This document shows positions 17,912-27,197 of a stretch of 64,000 bases of DNA, in pieces; positions within the stretch are counted from its first letter, which is position 1; the number at the start of each line of letters is the position of its first letter. This DNA is from Brenneria goodwinii. Its GTDB lineage: Bacteria > Pseudomonadota > Gammaproteobacteria > Enterobacterales > Enterobacteriaceae. Where the stretch lies: NCBI RefSeq assembly GCF_002291445.1, contig NZ_CP014137.1, positions 4,340,001 to 4,404,000 on the forward strand, written 5' to 3'. Position numbers and translations under genes: made by a program. The notes beneath the pieces are model-generated. The model worked only from the letters and a program-made list of their open reading frames with translations. It made no database searches and was not told where the DNA came from.

Positions 17912-20900
17912 TCACACTTCGTCGATGACAATAACGCACTGTCCGGCGCTCACGGGGGAACCCGGCTGTACTCTCACTTCGCGGACGATGCCTGCGCAGG
18001 GGGATTCGATCGGAATTTCCATCTTCATCGACTCCAGCACCACCAGGACGTCGCCGGCGGCGACGCGGGCGCCCGTTTCAACCTGAACCTGCCATAGATT
18101 ACCGGCGATCGGGCTGGTGACGCCGCACTGACCGGCCAGCAGCGGCGCGCCGGCGTCGTTTTCCGTGCTTTGCGCCTCGCTGTCGCAATGGGCCTGACCG
18201 GCATCCTCCCAGCGCCGCCGTTCGGCATCAAACGCCGAGCGTTGCCGGTGGCGGAATGCGGCGATGCTGTCCGCCTCTCGCGCCATGAACGCCAGATAGT
18301 CCGCCAGCGCCAGCTCGCCGTGTTCAATGCGCAACGGATAGCGCCCCAGCGGGAAGTCGCGGCGGATCTGCGACAGTTCGTCGGCGGAAACCGGGTAGAA
18401 ACGGATCTGATCAAAGAAACGCAGCAGCCACGGCTTGCCGTCAAAGGCCTCAAGGTCGCGGTAGCGGTTCCACATTTGCAGCGTGCGGCCGACGAACTGA
18501 TATCCGCCGGGGCCTTCCATGCCGTAAACGCACAGGTAGGCGCCGCCGATACCTACCGAATTTTCCGCCGTCCAGGTGCGGGCGGGATTGTATTTGGTGG
18601 TCACCAGCCGATGGCGCGGATCCAGCGGGGTGGCGACCGGCGCGCCCAGATAAACGTCGCCCAGCCCCATCACCAGATAGCTGGCGGCGAATACCGTACG
18701 GTAGACCGCGTCCAGATCCGGCAGGTTATTGATGCGACGGATAAATTCCAGGTTGCTCGGACACCAGGGCGCATCTTTGCGCACGGTGGTCATGTACTTT
18801 TGGATCGCCCGTTGGCAGGCAGGGTCATCCCAGGAGAGCGGCAGGTGCACAATGCGCGAAGGGACGCGCAAATCCTGCTTTTCACAGACCTTGCGCCACG
18901 CATCGGCCACCCACGGCAGCAGTTGCTCCAGCGGCAACGTTTCCGGATGGTAGTGGATTTGCAGCGAGCGGATCCCCGGAGTCAGGTCGATGATGCCGTT
19001 GACGCCGTCAGCCTGTAGCATTTGCATCAGACTATGGCCGCGAAAACGCAGCGCCAGATCCAGCTCCGGTTTGCCAAACTCCAGCAACAGGCAGCGATCG
19101 CCGCTGAGGCGGGCGACCAGCCGCTGGTTTTCCTGCCCGCGGTCGAGCACCACCGGGGATTGCAGCGGCTGCGGTCGCCAATGGACCGAAACGGGCCGCA
19201 ATCCGCTATATTCCGCTTTTCGCGCCGCCGCCAGCGCGCGCGCCGTCGTGACGCTGACCGGGATGAAGCGCAGCTTATCGCCCGCCTTAAGCTGGCCGAG
19301 CTGCCACAGGTCGGCCTCAATCACGGTCGCGGGGCAGACGAAACCGCCCAGGCTCGGCCCGTCAGGGCCGAGGATCACCGGCATATCCCCGGTGAAATCC
19401 ACCGCGCCGATGGCATAGGGATTGTCGTGGATGTTGGAGGGGTGCAGGCCCGCTTCGCCGCCGCTTTCACGCGCCCATTCGGGTTTGGGGCCAATCAGAC
19501 GCACCCCGGTACGGCTTGAGTTGAAGTGAACTTTCCACTCGGCGGCGAAAAAGGTGTCGACATAAGCCGGGGTGAAATACTCCGGCGCGCCATGCGGGCC
19601 GTAAATCACCCGTAGCGCGCGGACCGCCGGCAGCGAGACGGCCAGCTCGGCAGGCAGACTGGCGCCGGCGGCGTTATCCCGCAGGGCGGCAAGATGCAGC
19701 ACGTCACCCGCCCGTAGCGCGCGGCCGCCGTGACCGCCGAACTGCCCCAGCGTGAAGGTGCTTTTACTGCCGAGATAATCCGGCGCCTGGATGCCGCCGC
19801 GCAGGCACAGGTAGCTGCGCGCCCCCGCCCCGGCGATGGCGCCCATGCGCAGGGTACCGCCCGCCGGGATGTGAAATACGGTGTTCAGCGGCTGCGCTTG
19901 CCCGTCCAACTGCACCGGCAGCTCGGCGCCTGTCACCACCGCAACGGCGTCGGTGTTGAAGCGCAGGGTCGGGCCGCTCATGGTCACTTCCAGCGCCGCC
20001 GTTCCAGGGGCGTTTCCCAGCAGACGGTTGCCCAGGCACAGCGAACGGTCATCCATCGGCCCTGAGGGCGGTACGCCCACGGCCCAATAGCCGAGGCGTC
20101 CGGGGTAGTCTTGCACCGTGGTTTGCGTGCCCGGCGCCACAACGTCGCAGGTATTGGCGCGGTAGGTCAGCGTTTCCAGACAGCGGGTCCACGGCGCGCC
20201 GCTGGCGAAAGGGGTATCCGCCATGATTTGCCGCAGGTAATCACGGTTGGTTTCCACCCCGTACAACAGCGTAGCGGCCAGCGCGCCATCGAGTGCGCGG
20301 CGGGCCTCTTGCCGGGAAGACGACCAGCTAATCAGCTTGGCGATCATCGGGTCGAAATAAGGCGGAATTTCGCAACCCGCTTCGACCCAGGTATCGATGC
20401 GCAGCGATTCGCCGTCGGCCTCGGGAAAACTGACGGCCGTCAGCAGCCCCGGACTGGGCTGAAAGTTGCGTCCCGGATCTTCGGCATACAGCCGCGCCTG
20501 AATGGCGTGGCCGCGGGGCCGCAGATCTTGCGCCAGTTCATCCAGCGCGGGCAGTTCGCCCGCCGCCAGCAGCAGCATCCAGCGCACCAGATCCACGCCC
20601 CATACCTGTTCGGTGACGCCGTGCTCCACCTGTAGGCGGGTGTTGACCTCAAGGAAGTAGAACCGCTCGTCCTGGCTGTCGTAGACGAACTCGACCGTAC
20701 CCGCGCTGCGGTAGCCGACGGCCTTGCCCAGCTCGATCGCGGCGCGGCACAGCGCCTCTTCCATGCCCGCCGGCAGGTTGGGGGCGGGGGTCTCTTCCAG
20801 TACCTTCTGATTGCGCCGCTGCACCGAGCAGTCGCGGACGCCCAGCGCCACCACCGCGCCGTGACCGTCGCCGAAAATCTGCACTTCAAGGTGACGGGCG

Positions 20901-21511
20901 CGCTCAATGTATTTTTCGATAAACACGCCCGCATCGCTGAAATTATTCTGTCCCAGCCGGCGCACGCTCTCAAAAGCCTCGGACAGTTCAGTGGGCGAAC
21001 GGCATACGCGCATGCCGATCCCGCCGCCGCCCGCCGTGCTCTTCAGCATCACGGGATAGCCGACGACGCTGGCCGCCGTCAGCGCTTCATCGCTATCCGC
21101 CAGCAGTTCGGAGCCTTCCAGCATCGGTACGCCGTGCGCTTTCGCCAACGCGCGCGCGGTATGTTTCAGCCCGAAGACGCGCAGTTGCTCCGGCGTCGGC
21201 CCGATGAAGGCGATACCCGCCGCTTCGCAGGCTTGCGCAAAAACGGCGTTTTCGGACAGGAAACCATAGCCGGGGTGGATGGCCTTGGCGCCGGTTTGTC
21301 TGGCCGCCGCCAGGATCTTGTCGACCATCAGGTAAGTCTGTGCGGCGGGGCCGTCGCCCAGGCTCACCGCGATATCCGCCTGCCGGACGTGCAGGCTGGC
21401 GGCGTCGGCCTCGGAATAGACCGCGACGCCTTTCACATTCATTGCATGCAGGGTGCGCAAAATACGGCAGGCAATCGCGCCGCGGTTGGCAATCAATATG
21501 TTTTCAAACAT
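17912..21511 (-). CDS. Biotin-dependent guanidine carboxylase (annotated in databases as urea carboxylase)
   Basis: 1199-aa single-chain carboxylase. Residues 1-450 are biotin carboxylase (NILIANRGAIACRI, IHPGYGFLSEN, ATP-grasp loop STAGGGGIGMRV). Residues ~470-1080 hold the AHS2 and AHS1/KipI-type carboxyltransferase domains (GRLGYWAVGVPPSGPMDD; MGLGDVYLGAP). The C-terminus is a biotinyl domain with K1163 in ESMKMEIP. The architecture is the TIGR02712 urea carboxylase type. However, the operon starts with a guanidine-I riboswitch and encodes the two DUF1989 proteins that act as carboxyguanidine deiminase. Published work on such operons (CgdAB systems) shows that the true substrate is guanidine. 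One carboxyltransferase-domain Asp/Asn position is reported to separate guanidine from urea enzymes; I could not align it here. Confidence 0.92.
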   Translation of the reverse strand: MFENILIANRGAIACRILRTLHAMNVKGVAVYSEADAASLHVRQADIAVSLGDGPAAQTYLMVDKILAAARQTGAKAIHPGYGFLSENAVFAQACEAAGIAFIGPTPEQLRVFGLKHTARALAKAHGVPMLEGSELLADSDEALTAASVVGYPVMLKSTAGGGGIGMRVCRSPTELSEAFESVRRLGQNNFSDAGVFIEKYIERARHLEVQIFGDGHGAVVALGVRDCSVQRRNQKVLEETPAPNLPAGMEEALCRAAIELGKAVGYRSAGTVEFVYDSQDERFYFLEVNTRLQVEHGVTEQVWGVDLVRWMLLLAAGELPALDELAQDLRPRGHAIQARLYAEDPGRNFQPSPGLLTAVSFPEADGESLRIDTWVEAGCEIPPYFDPMIAKLISWSSSRQEARRALDGALAATLLYGVETNRDYLRQIMADTPFASGAPWTRCLETLTYRANTCDVVAPGTQTTVQDYPGRLGYWAVGVPPSGPMDDRSLCLGNRLLGNAPGTAALEVTMSGPTLRFNTDAVAVVTGAELPVQLDGQAQPLNTVFHIPAGGTLRMGAIAGAGARSYLCLRGGIQAPDYLGSKSTFTLGQFGGHGGRALRAGDVLHLAALRDNAAGASLPAELAVSLPAVRALRVIYGPHGAPEYFTPAYVDTFFAAEWKVHFNSSRTGVRLIGPKPEWARESGGEAGLHPSNIHDNPYAIGAVDFTGDMPVILGPDGPSLGGFVCPATVIEADLWQLGQLKAGDKLRFIPVSVTTARALAAARKAEYSGLRPVSVHWRPQPLQSPVVLDRGQENQRLVARLSGDRCLLLEFGKPELDLALRFRGHSLMQMLQADGVNGIIDLTPGIRSLQIHYHPETLPLEQLLPWVADAWRKVCEKQDLRVPSRIVHLPLSWDDPACQRAIQKYMTTVRKDAPWCPSNLEFIRRINNLPDLDAVYRTVFAASYLVMGLGDVYLGAPVATPLDPRHRLVTTKYNPARTWTAENSVGIGGAYLCVYGMEGPGGYQFVGRTLQMWNRYRDLEAFDGKPWLLRFFDQIRFYPVSADELSQIRRDFPLGRYPLRIEHGELALADYLAFMAREADSIAAFRHRQRSAFDAERRRWEDAGQAHCDSEAQSTENDAGAPLLAGQCGVTSPIAGNLWQVQVETGARVAAGDVLVVLESMKMEIPIESPCAGIVREVRVQPGSPVSAGQCVIVIDEV

Positions 21512-21690
21512 TTACTCTGTTCTCGCAAAGGGCAGGTCGTCCCGCCGCTTATTGTTCTGCGTCATGGCCGTCCATGACGGAGCCGCTAGCCTGCTCGGTT
21601 ACCGGCTTCGCCGACGTTCGCCGCGTTTACCCGCCGGCGCCGGGGCGAATGCCATGCCGGCTGTGCTGTAAGCGCGTTGATTTTGGGCCG

Positions 21691-22326
21691 TCACTGCCAT
21701 ATCAGTACCTCTGCGGGGGTAGGGTTCCAGCCGTTACAGGGGTTGTTAAGCTGCGGACAGTTGGAGATCAGCACAATCACGTCGGTTTCCGCCCGCAGTT
21801 CGACGTACTTGCCGGGGGCGGAGATACCGTCTTCAAACGTTAGCCCGCCGTCCGGGGTGACCGGGACGTTCATGAAAAAGTTGATGTTGGCGCCAATATC
21901 TCTTTTATCCAGACGACCGTCGTGCAGACAGGCGCACAGGAAGTTATCGCGGCAGCTGTGCATATAACGTTTATCCAGCGCATAACGCACGGTGTTGCTC
22001 TCCTGGGCGCAGGCGCCGCCCAGCGTGTCGTGGCGGCCGCAGGTATCGGCGACGATAGTCAGCAGCGGATTGCCCAGATTGGAATAGAGCACGCTGCCGG
22101 TGGTCAGATAGGCGTTGTTCTGGCGGCGGATCGTTCGCTGCGGATCGTAACGTTCACGCGGATTCGCCGCGCGGTAAAACAGCGTGTCGACCGCCTGGTT
22201 GCCTTCCAGATCGAGCAGCCGCAGTATCTGCCCTTGCTTGACGTCGAACAGATAGGGCTCGCCCGCCGGAATGACATGACGGAAAAGGGCATCTTCAGGC
22301 TGAAGGTTACTGGTGGTTAAGCTCAT
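21691..22326 (-). CDS. DUF1989 urea-carboxylase-associated protein, carboxyguanidine deiminase subunit
   Basis: 211-aa DUF1989 protein. Conserved elements are YLFDVKQGQILRLLDLEGNQAVDTLFY, the metal-site segment ADTCGRHDTLGGACAQESNTVRY, and NINFFMNVPVTPDGGLTFEDGISAPGKYVELRAETDVIVLISNCPQ. In characterised guanidine operons two such paralogues form the heterodimeric carboxyguanidine deiminase (CgdA/CgdB), which converts carboxyguanidine to allophanate plus ammonia. It ends 179 bp before the carboxylase gene; that gap has no gene. The upstream paralogue ends 11 bp before it. Confidence 0.88.
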   Translation of the reverse strand: MSLTTSNLQPEDALFRHVIPAGEPYLFDVKQGQILRLLDLEGNQAVDTLFYRAANPRERYDPQRTIRRQNNAYLTTGSVLYSNLGNPLLTIVADTCGRHDTLGGACAQESNTVRYALDKRYMHSCRDNFLCACLHDGRLDKRDIGANINFFMNVPVTPDGGLTFEDGISAPGKYVELRAETDVIVLISNCPQLNNPCNGWNPTPAEVLIWQ

Positions 22327-22337
22327 GTCGGCACCTC

Positions 22338-23066
22338 TTAGATATACAGGCGTTCAGTGTTATGAAATGCGCGGGCATTTTCCGCCCGCGAGCGGCGGCA
22401 ACCTTCGGTAATGCCGTCGCTGTTCGGCTGGCTCCAGTTCAGCTTTACGGGTTTGGGGTCATAGCGCGGCTCGGGGTCCATGGGATGCTGTAGCGCGGTG
22501 AGCACCACCAGCGTATCCATCGGCGCGTACAGCTCAACGTAGTCGCCCGCTTGCGCGTTGCCGGGATGAAAATGGAATGCGCCCGCCGCATCCACCGTCA
22601 CCTTACTGAACAGGTTGACCACCATCAGCAGGTCTTGCAGGTTCAGGTTCCACTTACCCATTTCCACCAATAAGTTATCCACCCCGTTGCGGTGAAAGGC
22701 GTTACGCTGTTCCTGATAGCGTCCCTGACCGTATTTCTCCCGGACTTCGCAGGCATCGAGCACGCCGCCAAAGCTATCGTGCCAGCCGCAGGTGTCGGCG
22801 GTGATGGCGGCCAGCACCCGGCCCATATCCGAATATAGACAGTGGCCCGCGGTGAGTTTGGCCGTATGCTGGCCTTTAAGGGTGTCGGGCAGATTCAGGC
22901 GTTCGCTGGGCTGGAGGGCATTGAGCAGCAGCAGGCTGACATTGGCGTCACCCTCGATATCCGTAATACGCAACTGCTGCCCCCGGCGCAGGACAAATGA
23001 GGTATGTCCGCCGCCAGGGACGATTTCTTCGTATAAAGAGGATTGTAAAATCAATGAGTTATCCAT
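22338..23066 (-). CDS. DUF1989 urea-carboxylase-associated protein, second carboxyguanidine deiminase subunit
   Basis: 242-aa DUF1989 paralogue of the next gene. ATG at 23066 is preceded by AAGGA; a frame open to 23192 overlaps the ATPase gene and is not used. Key segments are SLYEEIVPGGGHTSFVLRRGQQLRITDIEGDANVSLLL, ADTCGWHDSFGGVLDACEVREKYGQG with likely metal ligands, and VNLFSKVTVDAAGAFHF. It probably forms a heterodimer with the 211-aa protein. The C-terminus ends with CRRSRAENARAFHNTERLYI, a tail typical of this longer subunit. Confidence 0.88.
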   Translation of the reverse strand: MDNSLILQSSLYEEIVPGGGHTSFVLRRGQQLRITDIEGDANVSLLLLNALQPSERLNLPDTLKGQHTAKLTAGHCLYSDMGRVLAAITADTCGWHDSFGGVLDACEVREKYGQGRYQEQRNAFHRNGVDNLLVEMGKWNLNLQDLLMVVNLFSKVTVDAAGAFHFHPGNAQAGDYVELYAPMDTLVVLTALQHPMDPEPRYDPKPVKLNWSQPNSDGITEGCRRSRAENARAFHNTERLYI

Positions 23067-23076
23067 GATGGAGTCC

Positions 23077-23871
23077 TTATGAATGGGAAGCCGCCGGGGC
23101 ATCGGCAAGGTGCGGCGGCAGCATTGAAATTGCGCGGCGTGCGGCAAGGCGATCGGCGTTGAGGGGAATGTCATAGGTAACGCGCGCGCCATAGGCGTTC
23201 GGCACCTGGGGATCGGCGCGAACCTTGTCGAATACCAGCAGGCGGGTGCCCAGATTGAAACCTTCCGACAGGTCGTGCGTAACCATGAACGCCGTCAGGC
23301 GGGTTTCCTGCCACAGTTCCAGCAGGAGCTTGTGCATATCTTTGCGGATGCCGGGATCGAGCGCGCCGAAAGGTTCGTCCAACAGTAAAATCCGCGGGCA
23401 CATGATAAAAGCCTGGGCGATGGCCAGCCGCTGCTGCATGCCGCCGGACAGCTGTCCGGGGTATTTATCCAGCGCCTGTCCCAGCCCCACTCGTTGCAAC
23501 AGGCGCGTCGCCTCTTCTCTGGCCTGGCGTTTGCGCCGCCCGAAGAAGCGCCCGGTAAAGCGGGCTTGCAGCAGTTCGGGGCCGATGACGACATTGTCCA
23601 ATACGCTCAGGTGCGGAAAGACGGAGTAGCGCTGAAACACCACGCCCCGGCTGGCGTCCGGTTCGTTCGCCAGCGGTTTGCCCTCCAGCAGCAGCTTGCC
23701 CCGGCTCGGCTTTTCCTGCCCCAGCAGCAGGCGCAGAAAAGTGGATTTACCGCATCCGGACGCCCCGACCATGGTGCAGAACTCCCCTTCCTCAATAGAT
23801 AAGTTGAGGCGCTCCAGCACCACGTGATCGCCGTACTCCTGCCAGAGATTTTTTATCTCGATAAAGCTCAT
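23077..23871 (-). CDS. ABC importer ATPase of the guanidine operon
   Basis: 264-aa SsuB/TauB-type ATPase. Walker A GASGCGKS, signature LSGGMQQR, Walker B ILLLDEPF, switch FMVTHDLSEGF. ATG at 23871 overlaps the permease stop (ATGA). This gene accompanies urea-carboxylase-type operons and, given the riboswitch, probably powers uptake of guanidine or a guanidine-yielding compound. The extended C-terminus (residues 215-264) is typical of the operon-specific ATPase. Confidence 0.88.
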   Translation of the reverse strand: MSFIEIKNLWQEYGDHVVLERLNLSIEEGEFCTMVGASGCGKSTFLRLLLGQEKPSRGKLLLEGKPLANEPDASRGVVFQRYSVFPHLSVLDNVVIGPELLQARFTGRFFGRRKRQAREEATRLLQRVGLGQALDKYPGQLSGGMQQRLAIAQAFIMCPRILLLDEPFGALDPGIRKDMHKLLLELWQETRLTAFMVTHDLSEGFNLGTRLLVFDKVRADPQVPNAYGARVTYDIPLNADRLAARRAISMLPPHLADAPAASHS

Positions 23872-24680
23872 GCCGCCCCCTCGGACCACGGGAAAAGGCC
23901 GCGATTGAGACGGCGCAGCGCATAATCCATCATCCAGGCCAGCAGCGTGATCCACACCACGTAAGGCAGAATCACGTCCATAGCCATGTAACGGCGCACC
24001 AGGAATATGCGGTAGCCCAGGCCCGCCGTCGCCGAGATGGCTTCCGCGGAGATCAGAAACAGCCAGGCGGCCCCCAGCATCAGACGCAGGGAAACCAGCA
24101 GGCGCGACAACAGCTGGGGCAGGATGACCCGCAATACCAGCGTCCAGCTATTGGCCCCCAGCGTTTGCGCTTTGATTAGGATCTCCGGCGGGAGTTCGCG
24201 GGCGCGCTGTTCAAGATCGCGGGCCAGCACCGGGGTAATGCCGATGACGATCAGCATCACTTTCGCCAGTTCATCCAGGCCAAACACAATGAACAGAATC
24301 GGCAGTATCGCCAGCGGCGGGATCATCGACAGCACCGCCATCAGCGGCGATAGCGAGGCTCTGAACAACGGGAACGCCCCGGCGGCGATGCCAAGGCATA
24401 ATCCCGCCAGAGAGGAGATCCCCAGCCCGATCGCCAACCGGGTCAGGCTGGCTGCGGTGTCGGCCCAAAGAATATACTCGCCGCTGCGTCTGTCGGCGGT
24501 GAACGCGACGCGCTCTATCGCCTCGATCATCTGCCCGGCGCTGGGCAACAGCTTGTCGCTGGGGTTGTCCGCCAGCCGGGCGGCGGAACTGAAGAAGTAG
24601 ATGGCGATCAGCAGTAGGAACGGCAGCAACATAAGCAGCAGCTGTCCGCCGCGTCCCGGATGACGATTGATCAAACGCAT
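23868..24680 (-). CDS. ABC importer permease of the guanidine operon
   Basis: 270-aa inner-membrane permease of the SsuC/TauC type. ATG at 24680 follows GGGGAA. The first helix is QLLLMLLPFLLLIAIYFFSS. The EAA loop reads IKAQTLGANSWTLVLRVILPQLLSRLLVSLRLMLGAAWLF near residues 170-210, and FRASLSPLMAVLSMIPPLAILPILFIVFG is the characteristic central stretch. It follows the binding-protein gene by 19 bp and overlaps the ATPase gene by four bases. Confidence 0.88.
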   Translation of the reverse strand: MRLINRHPGRGGQLLLMLLPFLLLIAIYFFSSAARLADNPSDKLLPSAGQMIEAIERVAFTADRRSGEYILWADTAASLTRLAIGLGISSLAGLCLGIAAGAFPLFRASLSPLMAVLSMIPPLAILPILFIVFGLDELAKVMLIVIGITPVLARDLEQRARELPPEILIKAQTLGANSWTLVLRVILPQLLSRLLVSLRLMLGAAWLFLISAEAISATAGLGYRIFLVRRYMAMDVILPYVVWITLLAWMMDYALRRLNRGLFPWSEGAA

Positions 24681-24699
24681 GGCACATTCCCCGCGGTGA

Positions 24700-25758
24700 T
24701 TAAAGCTGCCCGTCGACGGCCATTTGTACAAAGGACGCGTCAAAACGCAGCTTCACATTATTTTTGTCGCCGATAACCACGTCGCCGGGGAAGGCGATGC
24801 CGACGGCGTCGGCGCTGCGCGCGCCTTCACCCAGCAGCCCTTTATCGAAAGAGAACTGCGCCACCCGCTGCATGGTTGTCGGCAGCTCGGCGCTGGCGGC
24901 GAACTGCACGGCGTCGGCCGGAGTGTAAAACAGATGGGTGGTTTTCAACTGGGCTTGATAGCCGGCCAGGTCGGTGCCTGACGCGCGCGCCATTGATTCG
25001 AGCGCGGCGTTATCGCCCGCCTGCATCGTCGACATGATTTCAAACCAGGCGCCGGTCAGCGCTTTGCCCAGCGCCGGGTTATCTTTGAGCGTCTGCGTAT
25101 TGACGACCATCAGGTCGATGATTTCCCCCGGAATCTGGCTGGAGCTGAAGACTTCGTTGGTGTCGGGCGTCGCTTTGATTTCGGAAAGCTGGGGATTCCA
25201 GGCGCCGGCCGCCTGAACGCTGCGGGTATTAAAGGCGGCGACGATATCGGCGTCGGAAGTATTCACCACTTTGACGTCTCTTTCCGCCAGACCGGCTTTT
25301 TCCAGTCCGCGCACCAGCAAATAGTGAGAAACGGAGAGTTCGGGCAGGTTGATATTCAGCCCTTTCAGGTCGGACAGCGTCTTGTCTTTGCCCTTCACAA
25401 CGATGCCGTCATTGCCATCGGAAAAGCTGCCGGCAATCAACGCAGTGGTGTCGACCCCGCCTGCGGCGGGCATGGTGAGCGCATCCATGTTGGTCATTGA
25501 ACAGCCGTCGAACTGCCCGGCGGTGTACTGATTGATTGACTCAACATAGTCGTTAAGCTGGGTGACTTTTATGTCAATATCGTATTTTTTGGCCCATTTA
25601 TCGATAATGCCTTCGGTACTGGCATACCCCCAGGGCATCCAGCCGGCATATATCGTCCAGCAGACGTTAAAACTCTTTTTGACCTCAGCGTGGGTGGAAA
25701 AGCTCAGAACAGTCAGAAGGCAGGCGGCAAGAAGGCCGGGTGAACGGGGCTTTTTCAT
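24700..25758 (-). CDS. Periplasmic binding protein of the guanidine/urea-carboxylase operon
   Basis: 352-aa binding protein of the urea-carboxylase-region family (TIGR03427-like, TauA fold). Residues 1-24 are a Sec signal (GLLAACLLTVLSFSTHA). The mature part starts KKSFNVCWTIYAGWMPWGYASTEGIIDKWAKKYDI. ATG at 25758 with GGAGAGAG upstream is the true start; the frame stays open to 25890, but that part lies within the riboswitch and is not translated as protein. First gene of the seven-gene operon. The ligand is probably guanidine or a guanidino compound (inference). Confidence 0.88.
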   Translation of the reverse strand: MKKPRSPGLLAACLLTVLSFSTHAEVKKSFNVCWTIYAGWMPWGYASTEGIIDKWAKKYDIDIKVTQLNDYVESINQYTAGQFDGCSMTNMDALTMPAAGGVDTTALIAGSFSDGNDGIVVKGKDKTLSDLKGLNINLPELSVSHYLLVRGLEKAGLAERDVKVVNTSDADIVAAFNTRSVQAAGAWNPQLSEIKATPDTNEVFSSSQIPGEIIDLMVVNTQTLKDNPALGKALTGAWFEIMSTMQAGDNAALESMARASGTDLAGYQAQLKTTHLFYTPADAVQFAASAELPTTMQRVAQFSFDKGLLGEGARSADAVGIAFPGDVVIGDKNNVKLRFDASFVQMAVDGQL

Positions 25759-25810
25759 CAATCTCTCTCCAGTCGGGTTTACGGGTGCAGGAGCAGCAAA
25801 ATACCGATAG

Positions 25811-25920
25811 GGGTTTGCTGTCTCCCGGGCTTTTATCCCGCCGTGTAACCTCGCTGGAGGTCGCCAGCTCTCGGACCAGTCATTCACCAAAAGTGAACCG
25901 GAACCCTAGCCAGCTATTGA
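25811..25920 (-). promoter_or_regulatory. Guanidine-I (ykkC) riboswitch
   Basis: Read on the minus strand, the leader of the operon carries the hallmark blocks of the guanidine-I aptamer in order: CTAGGGTTCCGG (25898-25909), ACTGGTCCGAGAG (about 25869-25881), ACACGGCGGGATAAAAGCCCGGGAGA (in pieces over 25821-25846). A P1 stem can form between AGCTG upstream and CAGC directly after GGGAGA. The aptamer ends about 55 nt before the start codon. CAGCAAA directly after the aptamer can instead pair with TTTGCTG (25794-25800 and 25814-25820 on the plus strand), giving a hairpin that competes with P1 and is a candidate expression platform. Confidence 0.93.
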
Positions 25921-26351
25921 GTGCGCCCAGACTAGACGAATTAGTACTGTGCTGCCCTGTAGATAATATCAAGCAATATATGTGCCAATAAATAAAATCA
26001 ATAAAAATAGGCATATTGCGATATCAGGCCGGAGGCCGCGAACTAAAATGGTGCGGATAACGCGTTCCATGCCCAAAAATCACGCAGTGGTTGCGCCCAA
26101 TGTCCTATCGGCAGCGGGCGCGATCGATGCCTGGGTTTGCCGGGCGTGTTTATGGCGCGCTGACGCCGGGTCAGGTTGTTTCGCTGCGGCAAACATCGGT
26201 ATTCTTTGGTGATGTGGGTGAGCGGTTATGTTATTACTAATCGGATTTCTGATGATGGCGTTCGTTCGCGTGAACGCCTTATCTTGCGTGGATTCAACCC
26301 TCCCGATCGTTAACCGGTCGATTTTGATACGGATAGTAGGACAAGAAATTG

Positions 26352-27008
26352 ATGTTGAAGCACATGTTGACTGACGAATCGTCAAAGGGCCGTATCCGGC
26401 TTGATAACGAGGCGGTGATCCTGCTGGCTGCGGAGCATGTGTTTGCCCGTTTTGGCTTTAAAGGCGCCACCATGGCGCTGATCGCCGAAGAGGCGAATCT
26501 GCCGAAACCCAACCTGCACTACTATTTCGGCAACAAAAAGAACCTGTATTTATGCGTTCTGGACGACATTTTGCACGACTGGCTGTCGCCGCTGGAGCAT
26601 TTTCAACCACAGGCCGACCCGCGAACCGTTATCGAACAGTATGTGCGGCAAAAAATGGTATTAACCTTCGAACGTCCATACGCCTCTAAGCTGTTTGCCA
26701 ATGAACTGCTGCAAGGCGCGCCGATGGTGCATGATATCCTGAAAACCCAGCTCCATGATCTGGTCGCCAGCAAGGCCGCCGTGGTTGACGGCTGGATAGA
26801 ACAGGGATTGCTGCTGCCGTTGGACAGTAAACACTTCTTTTTCTCCATCTGGGCCATTACGCAAACCTACGCCGATTTTGATATCCAGATTGCCGCCGTG
26901 CTTGGCGAAGAAGCCGGCGCGCCGGATCGGCGGCAGCGGGCCGTCAAGCATGTCCTGACCAGCGTGTTTAGAATGTGCGGTTTGGATACGGATGGCGTCG
27001 ACCGGTAA
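26352..27008 (+). CDS. TetR-family regulator, RutR-like
   Basis: 218-aa repressor. The N-terminal helix-turn-helix is LLAAEHVFARFGFKGATMALIAEEANLPKPNLHYYFGNKKNLY (about residues 24-67). The ligand domain resembles E. coli RutR, notably KHFFFSIWAITQTYADFDIQIAAVLG against RutR's QHLIFMIWASTQHYADFAPQVEAV, and FANELLQGAPMV against FCMEMLAGAPLL. RutR senses uracil and thymine and controls pyrimidine use. ATG at 26352 with AGGA upstream is preferred over TTG at 26349. It is divergent from the guanidine operon and codirectional with preTA. The near-consensus RutR box at 28129 fits its proposed role. Confidence 0.85.
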   Translation: MLKHMLTDESSKGRIRLDNEAVILLAAEHVFARFGFKGATMALIAEEANLPKPNLHYYFGNKKNLYLCVLDDILHDWLSPLEHFQPQADPRTVIEQYVRQKMVLTFERPYASKLFANELLQGAPMVHDILKTQLHDLVASKAAVVDGWIEQGLLLPLDSKHFFFSIWAITQTYADFDIQIAAVLGEEAGAPDRRQRAVKHVLTSVFRMCGLDTDGVDR

Positions 27009-27197
27009 ACACCAAATAGCTCAGCGCTGAATTTAGAATTGGATATCCAGCCAAGAAATGCTGATGCAATGGGTAAAGATCCCGCGGCCGCAAACCAGAT
27101 ATGGAAGGCAGAGTGGTAATGGCGGCACTGGATGTGTATATGAACGGCTACCGGGTTGGCCTATTTATCAAAACCGCTACCGGCGGCAGAGCGCGGG

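Noticed and set aside
17912..21511. Urea as the substrate of the carboxylase
   Set aside because: The guanidine-I riboswitch and both DUF1989 deiminase subunits in the operon point to guanidine; urea remains a possible side substrate only.
26305..26325. Possible RutR site before the RutR-like gene (TTAACCGGTCGA)
   Set aside because: The 2-bp spacer and half of the right arm are missing compared with the consensus, so autoregulation cannot be supported from it.
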